NCBI GenBank assembly: GCA_903883945.1
Contig: CAISCV010000030.1
Location: forward strand, 1 to 40,261
Reading direction: 5' to 3'
From: an uncultured Chitinophagaceae bacterium
GTDB taxonomy: Bacteria > Bacteroidota > Bacteroidia > Chitinophagales > Chitinophagaceae
Length of the DNA: 40,261 nt
The translations under genes and the position numbers were made by a program. Positions 16,098 to 25,075 of this stretch are shown here, piece after piece. Numbering within the stretch: position 1 is the stretch's first letter; each line of letters opens with the position of its first letter. Under the pieces are notes generated by a model. It had not been told where the DNA came from, ran no database searches, and was given only the letters and a program-made list of their open reading frames with translations.

Positions 16098-16654
16098 TAT
16101 TGATTGATTAAGTTGAATACTTCAAAATTATAGATTTGTCTTACTCCAACAATACTTTTAGCAATTAACACATAATTATCACCCGAATTATTATACACAT
16201 ACCAGTCATCTACTACCTCCGCATATTTAAAGAAGTTCAAGATTCCTTTGGTATATCGTCTTTCGATAACCTCCTGCGGAATGTTATGTCCTCCCTTTGC
16301 CACCCTTGTAGCCACTCTTACTTTTGCTAACTCAACCGTATTAAGCCACACAAAGAAAAAGACGAGGTCATACCCACTTTCTTTTGCCATTTTGATGAAT
16401 TTTATATAAGAAAGGCCCGAAAGCGTCGTTTCAAATGCGATATCCACCATTTGCTTTACCAGATAAGCCAACCGCTCTAGCATAATTCTTCCCGCCTGAA
16501 AAGCAACGCCTTCAGGATTTAAAGGCGATAAGCCACGGGCTATCTCATAGGCATTCACAAACTCAACTGCTTTAAATACATCTGGCAGCAAATGATAGGC
16601 GGCAGTTGTTTTTCCTGCCCCATTACATCCCGCTATAATATAAAGTGTTGGCAT
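16097..16654 (-). CDS. Zeta-toxin-like P-loop kinase
   Basis: With the start at 16654 the protein is 185 residues and begins MPTLYIIAGCNGAGKTT, the usual N-terminus of this family, with Walker A GCNGAGKT at 9-16. FETTLSG (about 75-81) is the substrate-binding segment found in zeta toxins, which phosphorylate UDP-N-acetylglucosamine and block cell-wall synthesis. Smaller chromosomal members have unproven roles. A TATATTCG promoter-like element at 16679-16686 lies about 25 bp before this start, so the longer frame to 16696 is unlikely. A small coupled gene follows. Confidence 0.85.
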   Translation of the reverse strand: MPTLYIIAGCNGAGKTTAAYHLLPDVFKAVEFVNAYEIARGLSPLNPEGVAFQAGRIMLERLAYLVKQMVDIAFETTLSGLSYIKFIKMAKESGYDLVFFFVWLNTVELAKVRVATRVAKGGHNIPQEVIERRYTKGILNFFKYAEVVDDWYVYNNSGDNYVLIAKSIVGVRQIYNFEVFNLINQ

Positions 16655-16678
16655 ATTGATGTGATGCTGTATCAGGAG

Positions 16679-16686
16679 CGAATATA
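16679..16686 (-). promoter_or_regulatory. Putative -7 element for the zeta-like gene
   Basis: The minus strand reads TATATTCG, one base off TAnnTTTG, leaving about 20 nt of leader to the ATG at 16654. No clear -33 element. Confidence 0.45.
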
Positions 16687-16803
16687 TAAGATTCATAGCT
16701 GTTTGCCCATTTAATAAATGTCCGAAAGCATAGTTTTGAACGTATAGACGTCTTATGAGTTGTGCTTATTCACATTAATTCATCGTTAAAAATAAGAAAT
16801 TGG

Positions 16804-16834
16804 TTGTTAATAATATTTCAGACTCCTATCTTTG
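16804..16834 (+). promoter_or_regulatory. guaB promoter abutting the start codon
   Basis: TTG (16804-16806), a 20-bp spacer and TATCTTTG (16827-16834) match the consensus. The guaB ATG is at 16838, three bases after the -7 element, so the transcript probably starts at or next to the start codon. Confidence 0.75.
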
Positions 16835-16837
16835 CCT

Positions 16838-18340
16838 ATGGCAATAATAAATTCTGCTCCAGAGAGCAATTCTTCCAATTCTCGCCTATTCGGCACAGGT
16901 CTCACCTTTGATGACGTACTATTGATGCCCGCTTACAGCGAAGTACTACCCCGCGACGTAAATATCAAGTCGCACCTTACCAAAGAAATAATAGTGAATG
17001 TTCCCATTCTGTCAGCAGCAATGGATACAGTTACGGAAGCTAATCTGGCAATTGCATTGGCAAGAGAAGGTGGTATAGGTATCCTGCATAAGAATATGAC
17101 CATCGAAAAACAAGCTGAGCAAGTACGTAAAGTAAAACGTAGCGAAAGTGGGATGATCATAGACCCTGTTACACTACACGCAGATGCTACCGTGGGAGAT
17201 GCCTTGCGCATGATGCGGGAAAACAAAATAGGCGGTATCCCAATCGTTGATGCAGGCAATTTGTTGGTAGGTATTCTTACTAACAGAGATTTACGCTTTG
17301 AAATTGCCAACAAACACAAGAAAGTCAGCGAGGTAATGACTTCAACCAACCTAATCACCGCACCTGATGGAACAGACCTTAAGAAAGCCGAGAAGATATT
17401 GCAACAATATAAAATTGAGAAATTACCCGTAGTAAGTAGTGAAGGACATTTGATTGGCCTGATTACGTATAGGGATATTCTTCAACTGAACAACAACCCA
17501 AATGCAGTAAAAGATAGTTTTGGTCGTTTGTTGGTGGGTGCTGCTTTGGGTATTACCAAAGATATGCTAGACCGTGCAGCCGCACTACAGTATGTTGGCG
17601 TAGATGTAGTAACATTGGATAGCGCCCATGGACATAGTAAAGGCGTAATTGATGCATTGAAAACTTTACGGAAGGAGTTTAAGCATCTACAGATAATAGC
17701 GGGCAATGTGGGAACAGCTGCAGGAGCAAAAGCATTGGCAGAAGCAGGTGCCGATGCTGTGAAAGTAGGTATTGGTCCAGGTTCAATTTGTACTACACGT
17801 ATTGTGGCAGGAGCAGGGGTACCCCAACTAACAGCCATTATGGAAGCATCCAATGCTTTGAAATCTACTGGAGTGCCTGTTATTGCAGATGGAGGTATCC
17901 GCTATACAGGTGATATGGTGAAAGCCCTGGCCGCTGGTGCTAATGTAGTAATGATGGGAAGTGTATTTGCAGGAGTAGAGGAGAGTCCGGGAGAAACCAT
18001 CATATTCGAAGCACGTAAATACAAAGAATACAGGGGAATGGGAAGCTTGGGCGCTATGACGCAGGGTAGTGGTGACCGATATTTTCAGGATGTGGAAGAT
18101 GGCATCAAGAAACTAGTACCTGAAGGTATCGAAGGCCGTGTAGCCTACAAAGGAAGCCTCAGTGAAATTGTATACCAATATGCAGGTGGGCTAAGAGCGG
18201 GAATGGGCTATTGCGGTGCTAAAACAATAGCAGACCTTCAACAAGCAACGTTTGTACAGATAACCAATGCGGGTATGAAAGAAAGTCACGCTCACGATGT
18301 AGACGTAACCAAAGAAGCGCCTAACTATAGTAGAAAATAA
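16838..18340 (+). CDS. guaB: Inosine-5'-monophosphate dehydrogenase
   Basis: The 500-residue enzyme oxidises IMP to XMP with NAD, the committed step of GMP synthesis. It starts with [20 protein letters not shown] (about 22-41), has two CBS domains (about 100-215), and the catalytic loop [12 protein letters not shown] with the nucleophile Cys318. The flap motif [10 protein letters not shown] follows. The frame can be extended to a TTG at 16832, but that codon lies inside the promoter, so the ATG at 16838 is chosen. A bidirectional terminator follows. Confidence 0.97.
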   Translation: MAIINSAPESNSSNSRLFGTGLTFDDVLLMPAYSEVLPRDVNIKSHLTKEIIVNVPILSAAMDTVTEANLAIALAREGGIGILHKNMTIEKQAEQVRKVKRSESGMIIDPVTLHADATVGDALRMMRENKIGGIPIVDAGNLLVGILTNRDLRFEIANKHKKVSEVMTSTNLITAPDGTDLKKAEKILQQYKIEKLPVVSSEGHLIGLITYRDILQLNNNPNAVKDSFGRLLVGAALGITKDMLDRAAALQYVGVDVVTLDSAHGHSKGVIDALKTLRKEFKHLQIIAGNVGTAAGAKALAEAGADAVKVGIGPGSICTTRIVAGAGVPQLTAIMEASNALKSTGVPVIADGGIRYTGDMVKALAAGANVVMMGSVFAGVEESPGETIIFEARKYKEYRGMGSLGAMTQGSGDRYFQDVEDGIKKLVPEGIEGRVAYKGSLSEIVYQYAGGLRAGMGYCGAKTIADLQQATFVQITNAGMKESHAHDVDVTKEAPNYSRK

Positions 18341-18359
18341 AGATTAACTGTAAATAACA

Positions 18360-18393
18360 AAAGAGCCACCTTGCGATTGCAAGGTGGCTCTTT
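18360..18393. terminator. Bidirectional terminator
   Basis: A 15-bp perfect stem (18360-18374 with 18379-18393) around a 4-nt loop, bounded by A and T runs, separates guaB from the convergent response-regulator gene. Confidence 0.9.
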
Positions 18394-18419
18394 CTATTTG
18401 GATAGCTTTTAGGTTATTA

Positions 18420-19115
18420 TTAAGGAGCTACCAACCTAAATCCATTACCATGAATATTTACAATTTCAATCTTTGGATCTTCTTTCAGATATTTACGCAA
18501 CTTCGCAATGTAAACATCCATACTACGACCATTGAAATAGGTATCGCTACCCCATATACGTTTCAAAGCTTTCTCACGAGACAATAAATCGTTCTTATGC
18601 TCTGCCAACATCTTCAACAAATCATTTTCTTTTGGCGACAACACTTGAATGTTACCATTGATAATTAACTGTCTCAACTTGGGATTAAAATGATACCCAC
18701 CCATATCAAACTCAGTGTTTTCACTGATGCGGGTTTCTTCTTCATTACGTTTTAGTATTGCTTTTATCTTCATCAACAATACATCGCTATCAAATGGTTT
18801 GGTGATATAGTCATCTGCACCCAACTTATATCCTTTAATGATATCATCCTTCATGGTCTTGGCACTCAAAAAGAACAAAGGCACATCGGGATCGATATCC
18901 CTGATATCATTTGCCAATGCAAATCCATCAACATGAGGCATCATCACATCTAACAGACAGATGTCGAATTTCTCTCGTTGGAAAGCGGCGAAGCCTAACC
19001 TTCCATCACGTTCCAACACTACTTCATAGTCATTTAACTCCAGGTAATTCTTTAGTACCATACCAAGATTTGTATCATCTTCACACAGTAACACGCGATA
19101 TTTTCTTCCTTCCAT
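18420..19115 (-). CDS. OmpR-family response regulator
   Basis: The 231-residue protein has a receiver domain (residues 5-120) with acidic pocket CEDD (11-14), phosphoacceptor Asp56 in CLLDVMMP, conserved SAK and KPF motifs, and a winged-helix DNA-binding domain (about 135-230) with SPKENDLLKML and DVYIAKLRKYL. It looks like RprY of Bacteroides. No histidine kinase is encoded next to it in this window, so it is an orphan here. It is 109 bp from the Spy-like gene on the same strand and probably has its own promoter. Confidence 0.95.
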   Translation of the reverse strand: MEGRKYRVLLCEDDTNLGMVLKNYLELNDYEVVLERDGRLGFAAFQREKFDICLLDVMMPHVDGFALANDIRDIDPDVPLFFLSAKTMKDDIIKGYKLGADDYITKPFDSDVLLMKIKAILKRNEEETRISENTEFDMGGYHFNPKLRQLIINGNIQVLSPKENDLLKMLAEHKNDLLSREKALKRIWGSDTYFNGRSMDVYIAKLRKYLKEDPKIEIVNIHGNGFRLVAP

Positions 19116-19224
19116 AGTTTAATTTATTATTTATTAGAAAATAAAGATAAAGAGTAAATACTAACTCCGAAGAACAGCGCCACAAGGTTTTGTTAAAAGC
19201 GGACTAACGCCTAGTTTAAAGGGG

Positions 19225-19668
19225 TTAATAATCAGTTTGAGGGGTTGCAGGCTTGTTGTTTTTGTCAATATCACCAAAGCGAAGGGCACGTATCCGCTGA
19301 CGTTCTTGTAGTTCTTTCTTTATAAAATTTGCGAAATCACGATCTGCAAGAAACACTTTATTGGCTCTATCATCGGAAGATAAAATCTTCTTAAACTCAA
19401 TATTGTATTTCTTTTTAACTGTCAACGTTTTCTCCTCCCCTGTTAATACATCATTCTTTGTGTCGTTCTTTATTTTCTTCAGTTCTTCGGTGTAGGCATT
19501 GTAAACAGGCCAGAACTTTTGTGCTTCTTCTGAGGTAAGGTATAAATCTTTGGTGATAAAAGCCACCTTCAGTGCTTGTATGGAAGACTGTTTGTTGGGG
19601 GGACTCTGCGCTTCAAGAATATTGATGGCAAGAAGGGAAACTAATATGATTACGCTCTTAATTCTCAT
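19225..19668 (-). CDS. Periplasmic Spy/CpxP-like protein
   Basis: The 147-residue protein has a signal peptide (about 1-20, cleavage near LEAQ) and is then all helical and charged. The LTSEEAQKFWPVYNAYTEEL segment (about 43-62) is typical of Bacteroidota Spy-like proteins encoded downstream of ECF sigma factors. Spy/CpxP proteins bind unfolded periplasmic proteins or sense envelope stress. Its gene is third after the sigma and PEGYF-repeat genes, 25 bp from the latter, so it may be a sensor or an output of that system. Confidence 0.75.
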   Translation of the reverse strand: MRIKSVIILVSLLAINILEAQSPPNKQSSIQALKVAFITKDLYLTSEEAQKFWPVYNAYTEELKKIKNDTKNDVLTGEEKTLTVKKKYNIEFKKILSSDDRANKVFLADRDFANFIKKELQERQRIRALRFGDIDKNNKPATPQTDY

Positions 19669-19693
19669 GGTGATCTAAAGGTCACAGTGGTGG

Positions 19694-20410
19694 TTAAATT
19701 CCTTTTTTATGTCTCTTATGTCTTGATACTTCACGCAGATACTGTGTCATATCATTATCTGGAACAACTTGTGCGTCCTGCTCAAGAGATGGTGCAATAC
19801 CATCGTCCAATATGATAGTCTCTGTATTGGAAGCAATATAATCGTTATCTAGATACTTAATTAAATCATCATCTGATAATTTATTTACACTCTTATTCAA
19901 ATCTACATTTTTGTAAGAGGCATAATTATTTCTAGTGTCTTTGAAATAAAAAGTAGTTGCAGCCAATAAAATAAAGCCCACAATCGAAGCGGCAACAGCC
20001 ATTCTTAACCAAAGCTTTCTACTAGTAATAGATAGGATGGTCGCTTGTGGTTGTTCACCTGATTGCTTCTTAATAGTAAGATTTTCGAAATATCCTTCTG
20101 GAACCTGATAAGGCAACTCCGTTGAAAGAGTAGGCAGAACAGGGGCAATGCCAACTGATTCATCCAAAGTATCTGAAGCAGTAACCCTTGCCAATATATG
20201 GTTGGATAAGCCATCAAAATAATCTTCTGGTACCGAGAAAACTGGCTGTGAAACAATGGGGAGATGTAATGCTTCTTCTGGTAGTTGTTCGAGTATACTG
20301 CTAGCAAAACGATCGAAGTAGCCTTCGGGCACGGCATAAGGCAATCCGATGCTTTGCTCCAGCACCTTCTTACCTAAACTTTCGTGTAATATAGTCTTAC
20401 TATTTTTCAT
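19694..20410 (-). CDS. Single-pass putative anti-sigma factor with PEGYF repeats
   Basis: The 238-residue protein has three related segments before its membrane helix: PYAVPEGYFDRF (24-35), VFSVPEDYFDGL (57-68) and PYQVPEGYFENL (100-111), each 33-44 residues apart. One transmembrane helix is at about 135-156, after which lies an acidic periplasmic part. The gene sits directly between an ECF sigma factor and a Spy-like gene, the usual place of an anti-sigma factor, but no zinc anti-sigma (HxxxCxxC) motif is present. The cytoplasmic repeats could bind sigma. The anti-sigma role is inferred. Confidence 0.75.
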   Translation of the reverse strand: MKNSKTILHESLGKKVLEQSIGLPYAVPEGYFDRFASSILEQLPEEALHLPIVSQPVFSVPEDYFDGLSNHILARVTASDTLDESVGIAPVLPTLSTELPYQVPEGYFENLTIKKQSGEQPQATILSITSRKLWLRMAVAASIVGFILLAATTFYFKDTRNNYASYKNVDLNKSVNKLSDDDLIKYLDNDYIASNTETIILDDGIAPSLEQDAQVVPDNDMTQYLREVSRHKRHKKGI

Positions 20411-20445
20411 TTTACTTCACATTGACCGTACAGTTACCCAAATGT

Positions 20446-20991
20446 TTAACTATTCAAAATATAATGTTCTATTTTTTTTGCCGCATGGTGATAACTCGCT
20501 TTCAATGCCCCCTCACTTGTCTCTAATATCCTGCTCATCTTCTCGTAAGGCATGGCATCGTAATATCTCAGGTTGAAAACCAACCGCTGCCGTTCGGGTA
20601 AACTTTGAATAGCTAATTGTAGTTTCCATTCCAGTTTGTTGGCATCAAAGTTTTTATCTGCTTTGATGGTATTGCTCAAGCCATTATCATCATCTGTGAG
20701 GCTGATAGTCGCTTTCTTTTTGCGTTGTTCCAAAAAAGTAAGACATTCATTAGTGGCTATCCGGTATAACCAAGTATATAACTGACTATCTTCCCTAAAA
20801 TTCTCCAACCCTTTCCAAACTTTAATAAATACATTTTGAAGAATATCATTGCTGTCCTCGTGGCTGATGACCATTTTACGCACATGCCAATAAAGTCTCT
20901 CCTGAAACTTCTTGATGATGGCCGTAAATGCCACTTCTTTCATAGAGGTGTCTCTAAAAAGATCAAGCAGTTCCCTATCTTCTAAATGCAT
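20446..20991 (-). CDS. ECF RNA polymerase sigma factor
   Basis: The 181-residue protein has sigma region 2 (about 25-95: DSNDILQNVFIKVWKGLENF, then YTWLYRIATNECL) and region 4 (about 130-178: LPERQRLVFNLRYYDAMPYE, then EGALKASYHHAAKKI). Regions 1 and 3 are missing, as in extracytoplasmic-function sigma factors, so it directs RNA polymerase to stress promoters. The two genes downstream encode the likely anti-sigma and a periplasmic Spy-like protein, forming one three-gene operon. Confidence 0.94.
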   Translation of the reverse strand: MHLEDRELLDLFRDTSMKEVAFTAIIKKFQERLYWHVRKMVISHEDSNDILQNVFIKVWKGLENFREDSQLYTWLYRIATNECLTFLEQRKKKATISLTDDDNGLSNTIKADKNFDANKLEWKLQLAIQSLPERQRLVFNLRYYDAMPYEKMSRILETSEGALKASYHHAAKKIEHYILNS

Positions 20992-21150
20992 GCAACCTTA
21001 TTTTTTGGAATGTTGCTAAGATAGACTTTTTGACTATTCGAAAGTTTAAATCTGTTTTAATGCAATCTATTACTGCTTTTAAAACTCAATAGAATACAAC
21101 TAATTAAAGCCTGTTGACATTTATTAAGCGCCAATTCGTTTCTTTGTCGT

Positions 21151-22293
21151 ATGTATGTATTAGCTGGCGTGGTGGGTGTATTGTTTGTTTTTTATGCATT
21201 TATCATGCTATTGTACAAGCATTGGTTTATTAAACTACCCCCTTTTGTACCTCCATCCAGTCTTTCTCCCAAAACTTCTTTTACTATCCTTATCCCTGCC
21301 CGTAACGAAGAAGCAAATATTGCCGGATTATTACAGTCCATCATCAATCAAAAATATCCGAGTCATTTGTGGGAAGTAATTGTGATAGATGATTTTTCTA
21401 CCGATGCTACTCCTGTTATCGTGTCTGACTTTGGCAAGCAATATCCAAATATCCGTCTTACGGAATTATCCAAAATATTAGATAATAAACAGCTTAACTC
21501 CTACAAAAAGAAAGCAATTGAAACAGGCATTTCATTGTCTTCAAATGAATGGATAGTTACTACCGATGCCGATTGCATTGCTGGTAAAGACTGGCTGGCT
21601 ACTTATGATGCTTACATTCAGGAGAAAAATCCGGTGTTTGCAGGTGGTCCTGTGGCGTTTACCAATGATGGCAGTGCCTTGCAAACTTTTCAGTGCCTCG
21701 ACTTTATGGCGTTGCAAGGGATAACAGCTGCAGCCGTTTCAGCAGGTTTACACGCTATGTGCAATGGCGCAAACCTTGCCTACAAAAAGGAAGTGTTCTA
21801 TGAAGTAAATGGCTTTAGGGGAATAGACAATATTGCTAGTGGCGATGATATGCTGTTGATGAACAAGATAAAATCTGTCTATCCCAATCGGATGGGGTAC
21901 GTGTTTAGTCCAAAAGCAATCATTGAAACATTACCCATGCCTACGCTGAATGGTTTTATCAACCAGCGCATCCGTTGGGCAAGTAAAACAAATAAGTATA
22001 AAGACATCAGTGTAATAGTTGTACTGTGGATGGTGTTATTGCTAAATATGGGTTTACTTGTACTCCCTTTTACCGCATTCTTTCAACCAATATTATTTGC
22101 TTACTGGCTATTACTTATCTTTCTGAAGACGTGGATAGAAGCCAGTTTCGCCGTTCATATTGCGACCTTCTTTTCAATCCCTTTATATTGGAAAAATGTT
22201 TTCTTGCAATTACCTCATATCCTTTACACCGCATTTGCGGGCTGCTTTGGTATGTTTGGGAAATATAATTGGAAAGGGCGGCAAGTGAAATAA
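21151..22293 (+). CDS. Membrane glycosyltransferase, family 2
   Basis: The 380-residue protein has an N-terminal membrane helix (about 3-21), a GT-A catalytic domain with PARNEEANIAG (49-59), VIDDFSTD (Asp80/Asp81), TDAD (138-141, the metal-binding DxD) and GDDM, then QRIRW (about 272-276), the acceptor-binding motif of processive GT2 enzymes. Three further membrane helices close the protein. It would add sugar from a nucleotide donor to a lipid or polymer at the inner membrane. There is no partner glycan locus; the product is unknown. A TTTCTTTG element at 21139-21146 lies 5 bp before the ATG. Confidence 0.9.
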   Translation: MYVLAGVVGVLFVFYAFIMLLYKHWFIKLPPFVPPSSLSPKTSFTILIPARNEEANIAGLLQSIINQKYPSHLWEVIVIDDFSTDATPVIVSDFGKQYPNIRLTELSKILDNKQLNSYKKKAIETGISLSSNEWIVTTDADCIAGKDWLATYDAYIQEKNPVFAGGPVAFTNDGSALQTFQCLDFMALQGITAAAVSAGLHAMCNGANLAYKKEVFYEVNGFRGIDNIASGDDMLLMNKIKSVYPNRMGYVFSPKAIIETLPMPTLNGFINQRIRWASKTNKYKDISVIVVLWMVLLLNMGLLVLPFTAFFQPILFAYWLLLIFLKTWIEASFAVHIATFFSIPLYWKNVFLQLPHILYTAFAGCFGMFGKYNWKGRQVK

Positions 22294-22450
22294 TGTTTGC
22301 AAAAAGTAAACTACAGATAAAATAGTTACATCGAAAACTTGATTGTAGTTGACCCTCATAGAACAAGCATTCATTACGCAATCTAACTATACCAAAACAA
22401 ACTATTACTAACCCAACTCAACTATCTTAGCGGCTTAATGTTATACCTGC

Positions 22451-23386
22451 ATGCAATCTGTAATAAAGGTTTCTAATCTTACCAAACACTTCAAGGGACT
22501 CACTGCTGTAAACGACTTATCTTTCTCGGTTAACAAAGGGGATGTGTACGGCTTTCTCGGACAGAATGGGGCTGGCAAAAGCACCACCATCCGTATGCTG
22601 CTTACCCTCATCGCCCCCACTAGCGGCGGGATAGAACTGTTTGGCATGAATATCAAAACACACCGTTCCGAAATATTGCGCCAAGTAGGTGCAGTAGTTG
22701 AAAAGCCCGATGTGTACAAGTACTTATCTGCTTACGAGAATGTGGCGTTGTTTGCTAAACTAAGTGGGGTAAAAGTTACCGACAAACTAGTAATGGATCA
22801 ACTGGCAATGGTTGGGTTAGCGTCACGAGCCAAGGATACCGTAAAAACTTTCTCCCAAGGGATGAAACAAAGACTAGGTATTGGCATTGCCCTCGTACAC
22901 AATCCGCAGTTGATTATCTTAGATGAACCCACTAACGGTCTCGATCCACAAGGTATTGCCGACATCAGAAACCTGATACTAAGTTTGAGTAAAGAAAGGG
23001 GCAAGACCATCGTTGTTTCCTCGCACTTATTGAGTGAGATAGAACAAGTGGCTAGTCGCTTATTAATCATCGATAAAGGCAAGAAACTGGTGGAGGGCAA
23101 TGCCAATGAACTCTTCGACCCTGCACAAACCATCGTGGAAATAGAAACAACCGACAACGCTTTTACACTGCAACAACTGCAACTAAGTCGTTGGCAGTCT
23201 GTGTTGCAACCACAGCGTAGTCACAGCATTTTATTGAAACTCCATCGCGAACAGATCCCCTCTTTGCATAAGAGCTTGGTGGAGATGGACGTGCAGGTTA
23301 TTTCTTTGCAGCCCCGTCACAATCTGGAAGACTTCTTTTTACAAATCACTTCGAACAACCAACATGTACAAGCTTTTACAAATTGA
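22451..23386 (+). CDS. ABC transporter ATP-binding protein
   Basis: The 311-residue ATPase has Walker A GQNGAGKST (37-45), a signature segment FSQGMKQRLGI (about 135-145) and Walker B LIILDEPTNGLDP (about 155-167). An extended C-terminal part (about 220-311) is typical of the NatA/BcrA class that drives ABC-2 exporters. The next gene, its permease, overlaps it by 23 bp. The substrate cannot be deduced. Confidence 0.94.
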   Translation: MQSVIKVSNLTKHFKGLTAVNDLSFSVNKGDVYGFLGQNGAGKSTTIRMLLTLIAPTSGGIELFGMNIKTHRSEILRQVGAVVEKPDVYKYLSAYENVALFAKLSGVKVTDKLVMDQLAMVGLASRAKDTVKTFSQGMKQRLGIGIALVHNPQLIILDEPTNGLDPQGIADIRNLILSLSKERGKTIVVSSHLLSEIEQVASRLLIIDKGKKLVEGNANELFDPAQTIVEIETTDNAFTLQQLQLSRWQSVLQPQRSHSILLKLHREQIPSLHKSLVEMDVQVISLQPRHNLEDFFLQITSNNQHVQAFTN

Positions 23387-24239
23387 GTTATATAAGATAT
23401 TCAGGCGTCCCCGTACGTACATTTCCTTCCTGGCAATCACGGCATTGGTGGGCGTTATACAGTTAGGACTCGTAAAGAACGGCGATGACTATGTAAACTT
23501 CGTGATGGGAAACGTGATGCAGTCCTTTTCTTTCGATGGGAAACTACTAAATGGCTACCTCGTTTGCTACATCCTCCTGCAACTATTATTGGTACACGTC
23601 CCGTTATTAATAGCCCTTGTAGCCGCCGACATGATTAGTGGGGAGGCCAACATGGGTACGCTTCGTTTGATGCTGACCAAACCAATCAGTCGCACCCAGT
23701 TTCTTTTGGCTAAGTTCACTGCCTCTGCCATCTATACCTTTATGTTATTGGTATGGATTGCCTTTCTCGCTTTGTTTGTAAGTATGTTTTTGTTTGGGGT
23801 AGACGATATGGTCATTCAAAAGACAAACTATCTCGTACAATTGCCCGTTGGTGATGTATTCTGGCGCTATGTGGGCGCTTTTGGTTTCGCCCTATTGTCT
23901 ATGCTTTCTGTGGCGGCACTCGGTTTCTTTCTATCCAACTTCGCTGAAAACTCTATCGGGCCAATTGTGGCAACGATGAGTGTCATTATCTTCTTCACCA
24001 TCCTCAGTACCATGAGTATTCCTTTGTTTCAGAAGATACAACCCTTTCTTTTTACCACGTATATGGTCAACTGGAAAGAGTTCTTTGACCCTAAAGTGAA
24101 TGCAGACAATGCGGTTATAATCGGCAGTCTGCAACACCCCGACCGTATTATTCAATCTGCCTTAATATTAATATTTCATATTGTAGGCTTTGTGGGTGCA
24201 ACGATGGTATTGTTTAAAAAGAAAGATATACTTAGCTAG
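23364..24239 (+). CDS. ABC-2 type permease
   Basis: The 291-residue protein has six hydrophobic segments in the ABC-2 pattern (about 18-34, 62-88, 117-146, 172-190, 197-217, 268-285) and the GEANMGTLRLMLTKPISR coupling segment (about 92-109), a hallmark of the family. It begins inside the ATPase gene (23-bp overlap), so the two are coupled and form an exporter of two ATPases and two permeases. The LolA-like gene 58 bp downstream may be part of the same unit. Confidence 0.9.
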   Translation: MYKLLQIELYKIFRRPRTYISFLAITALVGVIQLGLVKNGDDYVNFVMGNVMQSFSFDGKLLNGYLVCYILLQLLLVHVPLLIALVAADMISGEANMGTLRLMLTKPISRTQFLLAKFTASAIYTFMLLVWIAFLALFVSMFLFGVDDMVIQKTNYLVQLPVGDVFWRYVGAFGFALLSMLSVAALGFFLSNFAENSIGPIVATMSVIIFFTILSTMSIPLFQKIQPFLFTTYMVNWKEFFDPKVNADNAVIIGSLQHPDRIIQSALILIFHIVGFVGATMVLFKKKDILS

Positions 24240-24275
24240 TTGTTAGTTGTTAGTTGTCAGTCGTAAGTGAATAGT
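24238..24275. repeat. TTAGT-type simple repeat
   Basis: TAGTTGTTAGTTGTTAGT followed by TGTCAGTCGTAAGT. Related DNA lies at 9461-9537 and 14671-14743. Confidence 0.5.
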
Positions 24276-24297
24276 AATAAATAAAAACAAATTTTAA

Positions 24298-24990
24298 ATG
24301 AAAAGATTATTAATAACTGCTGTTGCGTTTGTCAGTATTCAGTTTAGTGCTTTTAGTCAGGATATGACCGCTTTGGTTAATAAAGTGAAAGCTAAGCTAG
24401 ACCAAGTGAACGACTATGTTGCAGAGGGAAGCATGAAGACAGATGTAGCATTCATTAAAGCGCCTGTAGGCAGGGTGAAAGTCTATTTTAAGAAGCCTAA
24501 TCACTTCAAACTCAAGCGTGATGGCGGTATTTCTATCTTACCCAAAGGGGGCGTTACAGTAAATATGAGTACGCTTGTAGCAGGCAATGACTTTGTAGCG
24601 CTATCAAGTGGCGATGCCGTTATTAATGGCATTAAAGCAAAAGTGGTTAAACTAATCCCCACCACCGACAACAGCGATGTGGTACTTTCTACCCTGTATA
24701 TTGATGAAACCAACCTGCTGATACTAAAGGCAGCCACCACCACCAAAGAGAATGGTTCCTTTGAGATAGAGATGAGTTATGGCAAGTTCATCAGTTACTC
24801 CCTTCCCGATAAAGTAATATTTAGTTTTAATACCAAAGACTATAAAATGCCAAAGGGGGTAGCCCTAGAGTTTGAAGATGAAGAGAAGCTTACCGATGCC
24901 GAAAAGATAAAACGCAAAAAGGGAAGAGTACAAATAAACTACAGCAATTACACCATCAATAAGGGGCTTGATGATAATGTGTTCAAATAA
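24298..24990 (+). CDS. LolA-like secreted protein
   Basis: The 230-residue protein has a signal peptide (residues 1-20, FSAFSQD) and a fold pattern like LolA/DUF4292: an early helix (TALVNKVKAKLDQVNDYVAEG) and then antiparallel strands (VKVYFKKPNHFKLKRDGG and onwards). LolA carries lipoproteins across the periplasm to the outer membrane. This protein lies after an ABC-2 exporter, so it may be a periplasmic lipid carrier for that system, but it could equally be a distant LolA relative with another ligand. Confidence 0.75.
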   Translation: MKRLLITAVAFVSIQFSAFSQDMTALVNKVKAKLDQVNDYVAEGSMKTDVAFIKAPVGRVKVYFKKPNHFKLKRDGGISILPKGGVTVNMSTLVAGNDFVALSSGDAVINGIKAKVVKLIPTTDNSDVVLSTLYIDETNLLILKAATTTKENGSFEIEMSYGKFISYSLPDKVIFSFNTKDYKMPKGVALEFEDEEKLTDAEKIKRKKGRVQINYSNYTINKGLDDNVFK

Positions 24991-25075
24991 CACATTAAAT
25001 GACTTTTGAACAAATAAAAAGACTTAGTATTGCAGTACAATTTCACAAAGAAGTTGCTTGCAAAATAAGTCTGTT

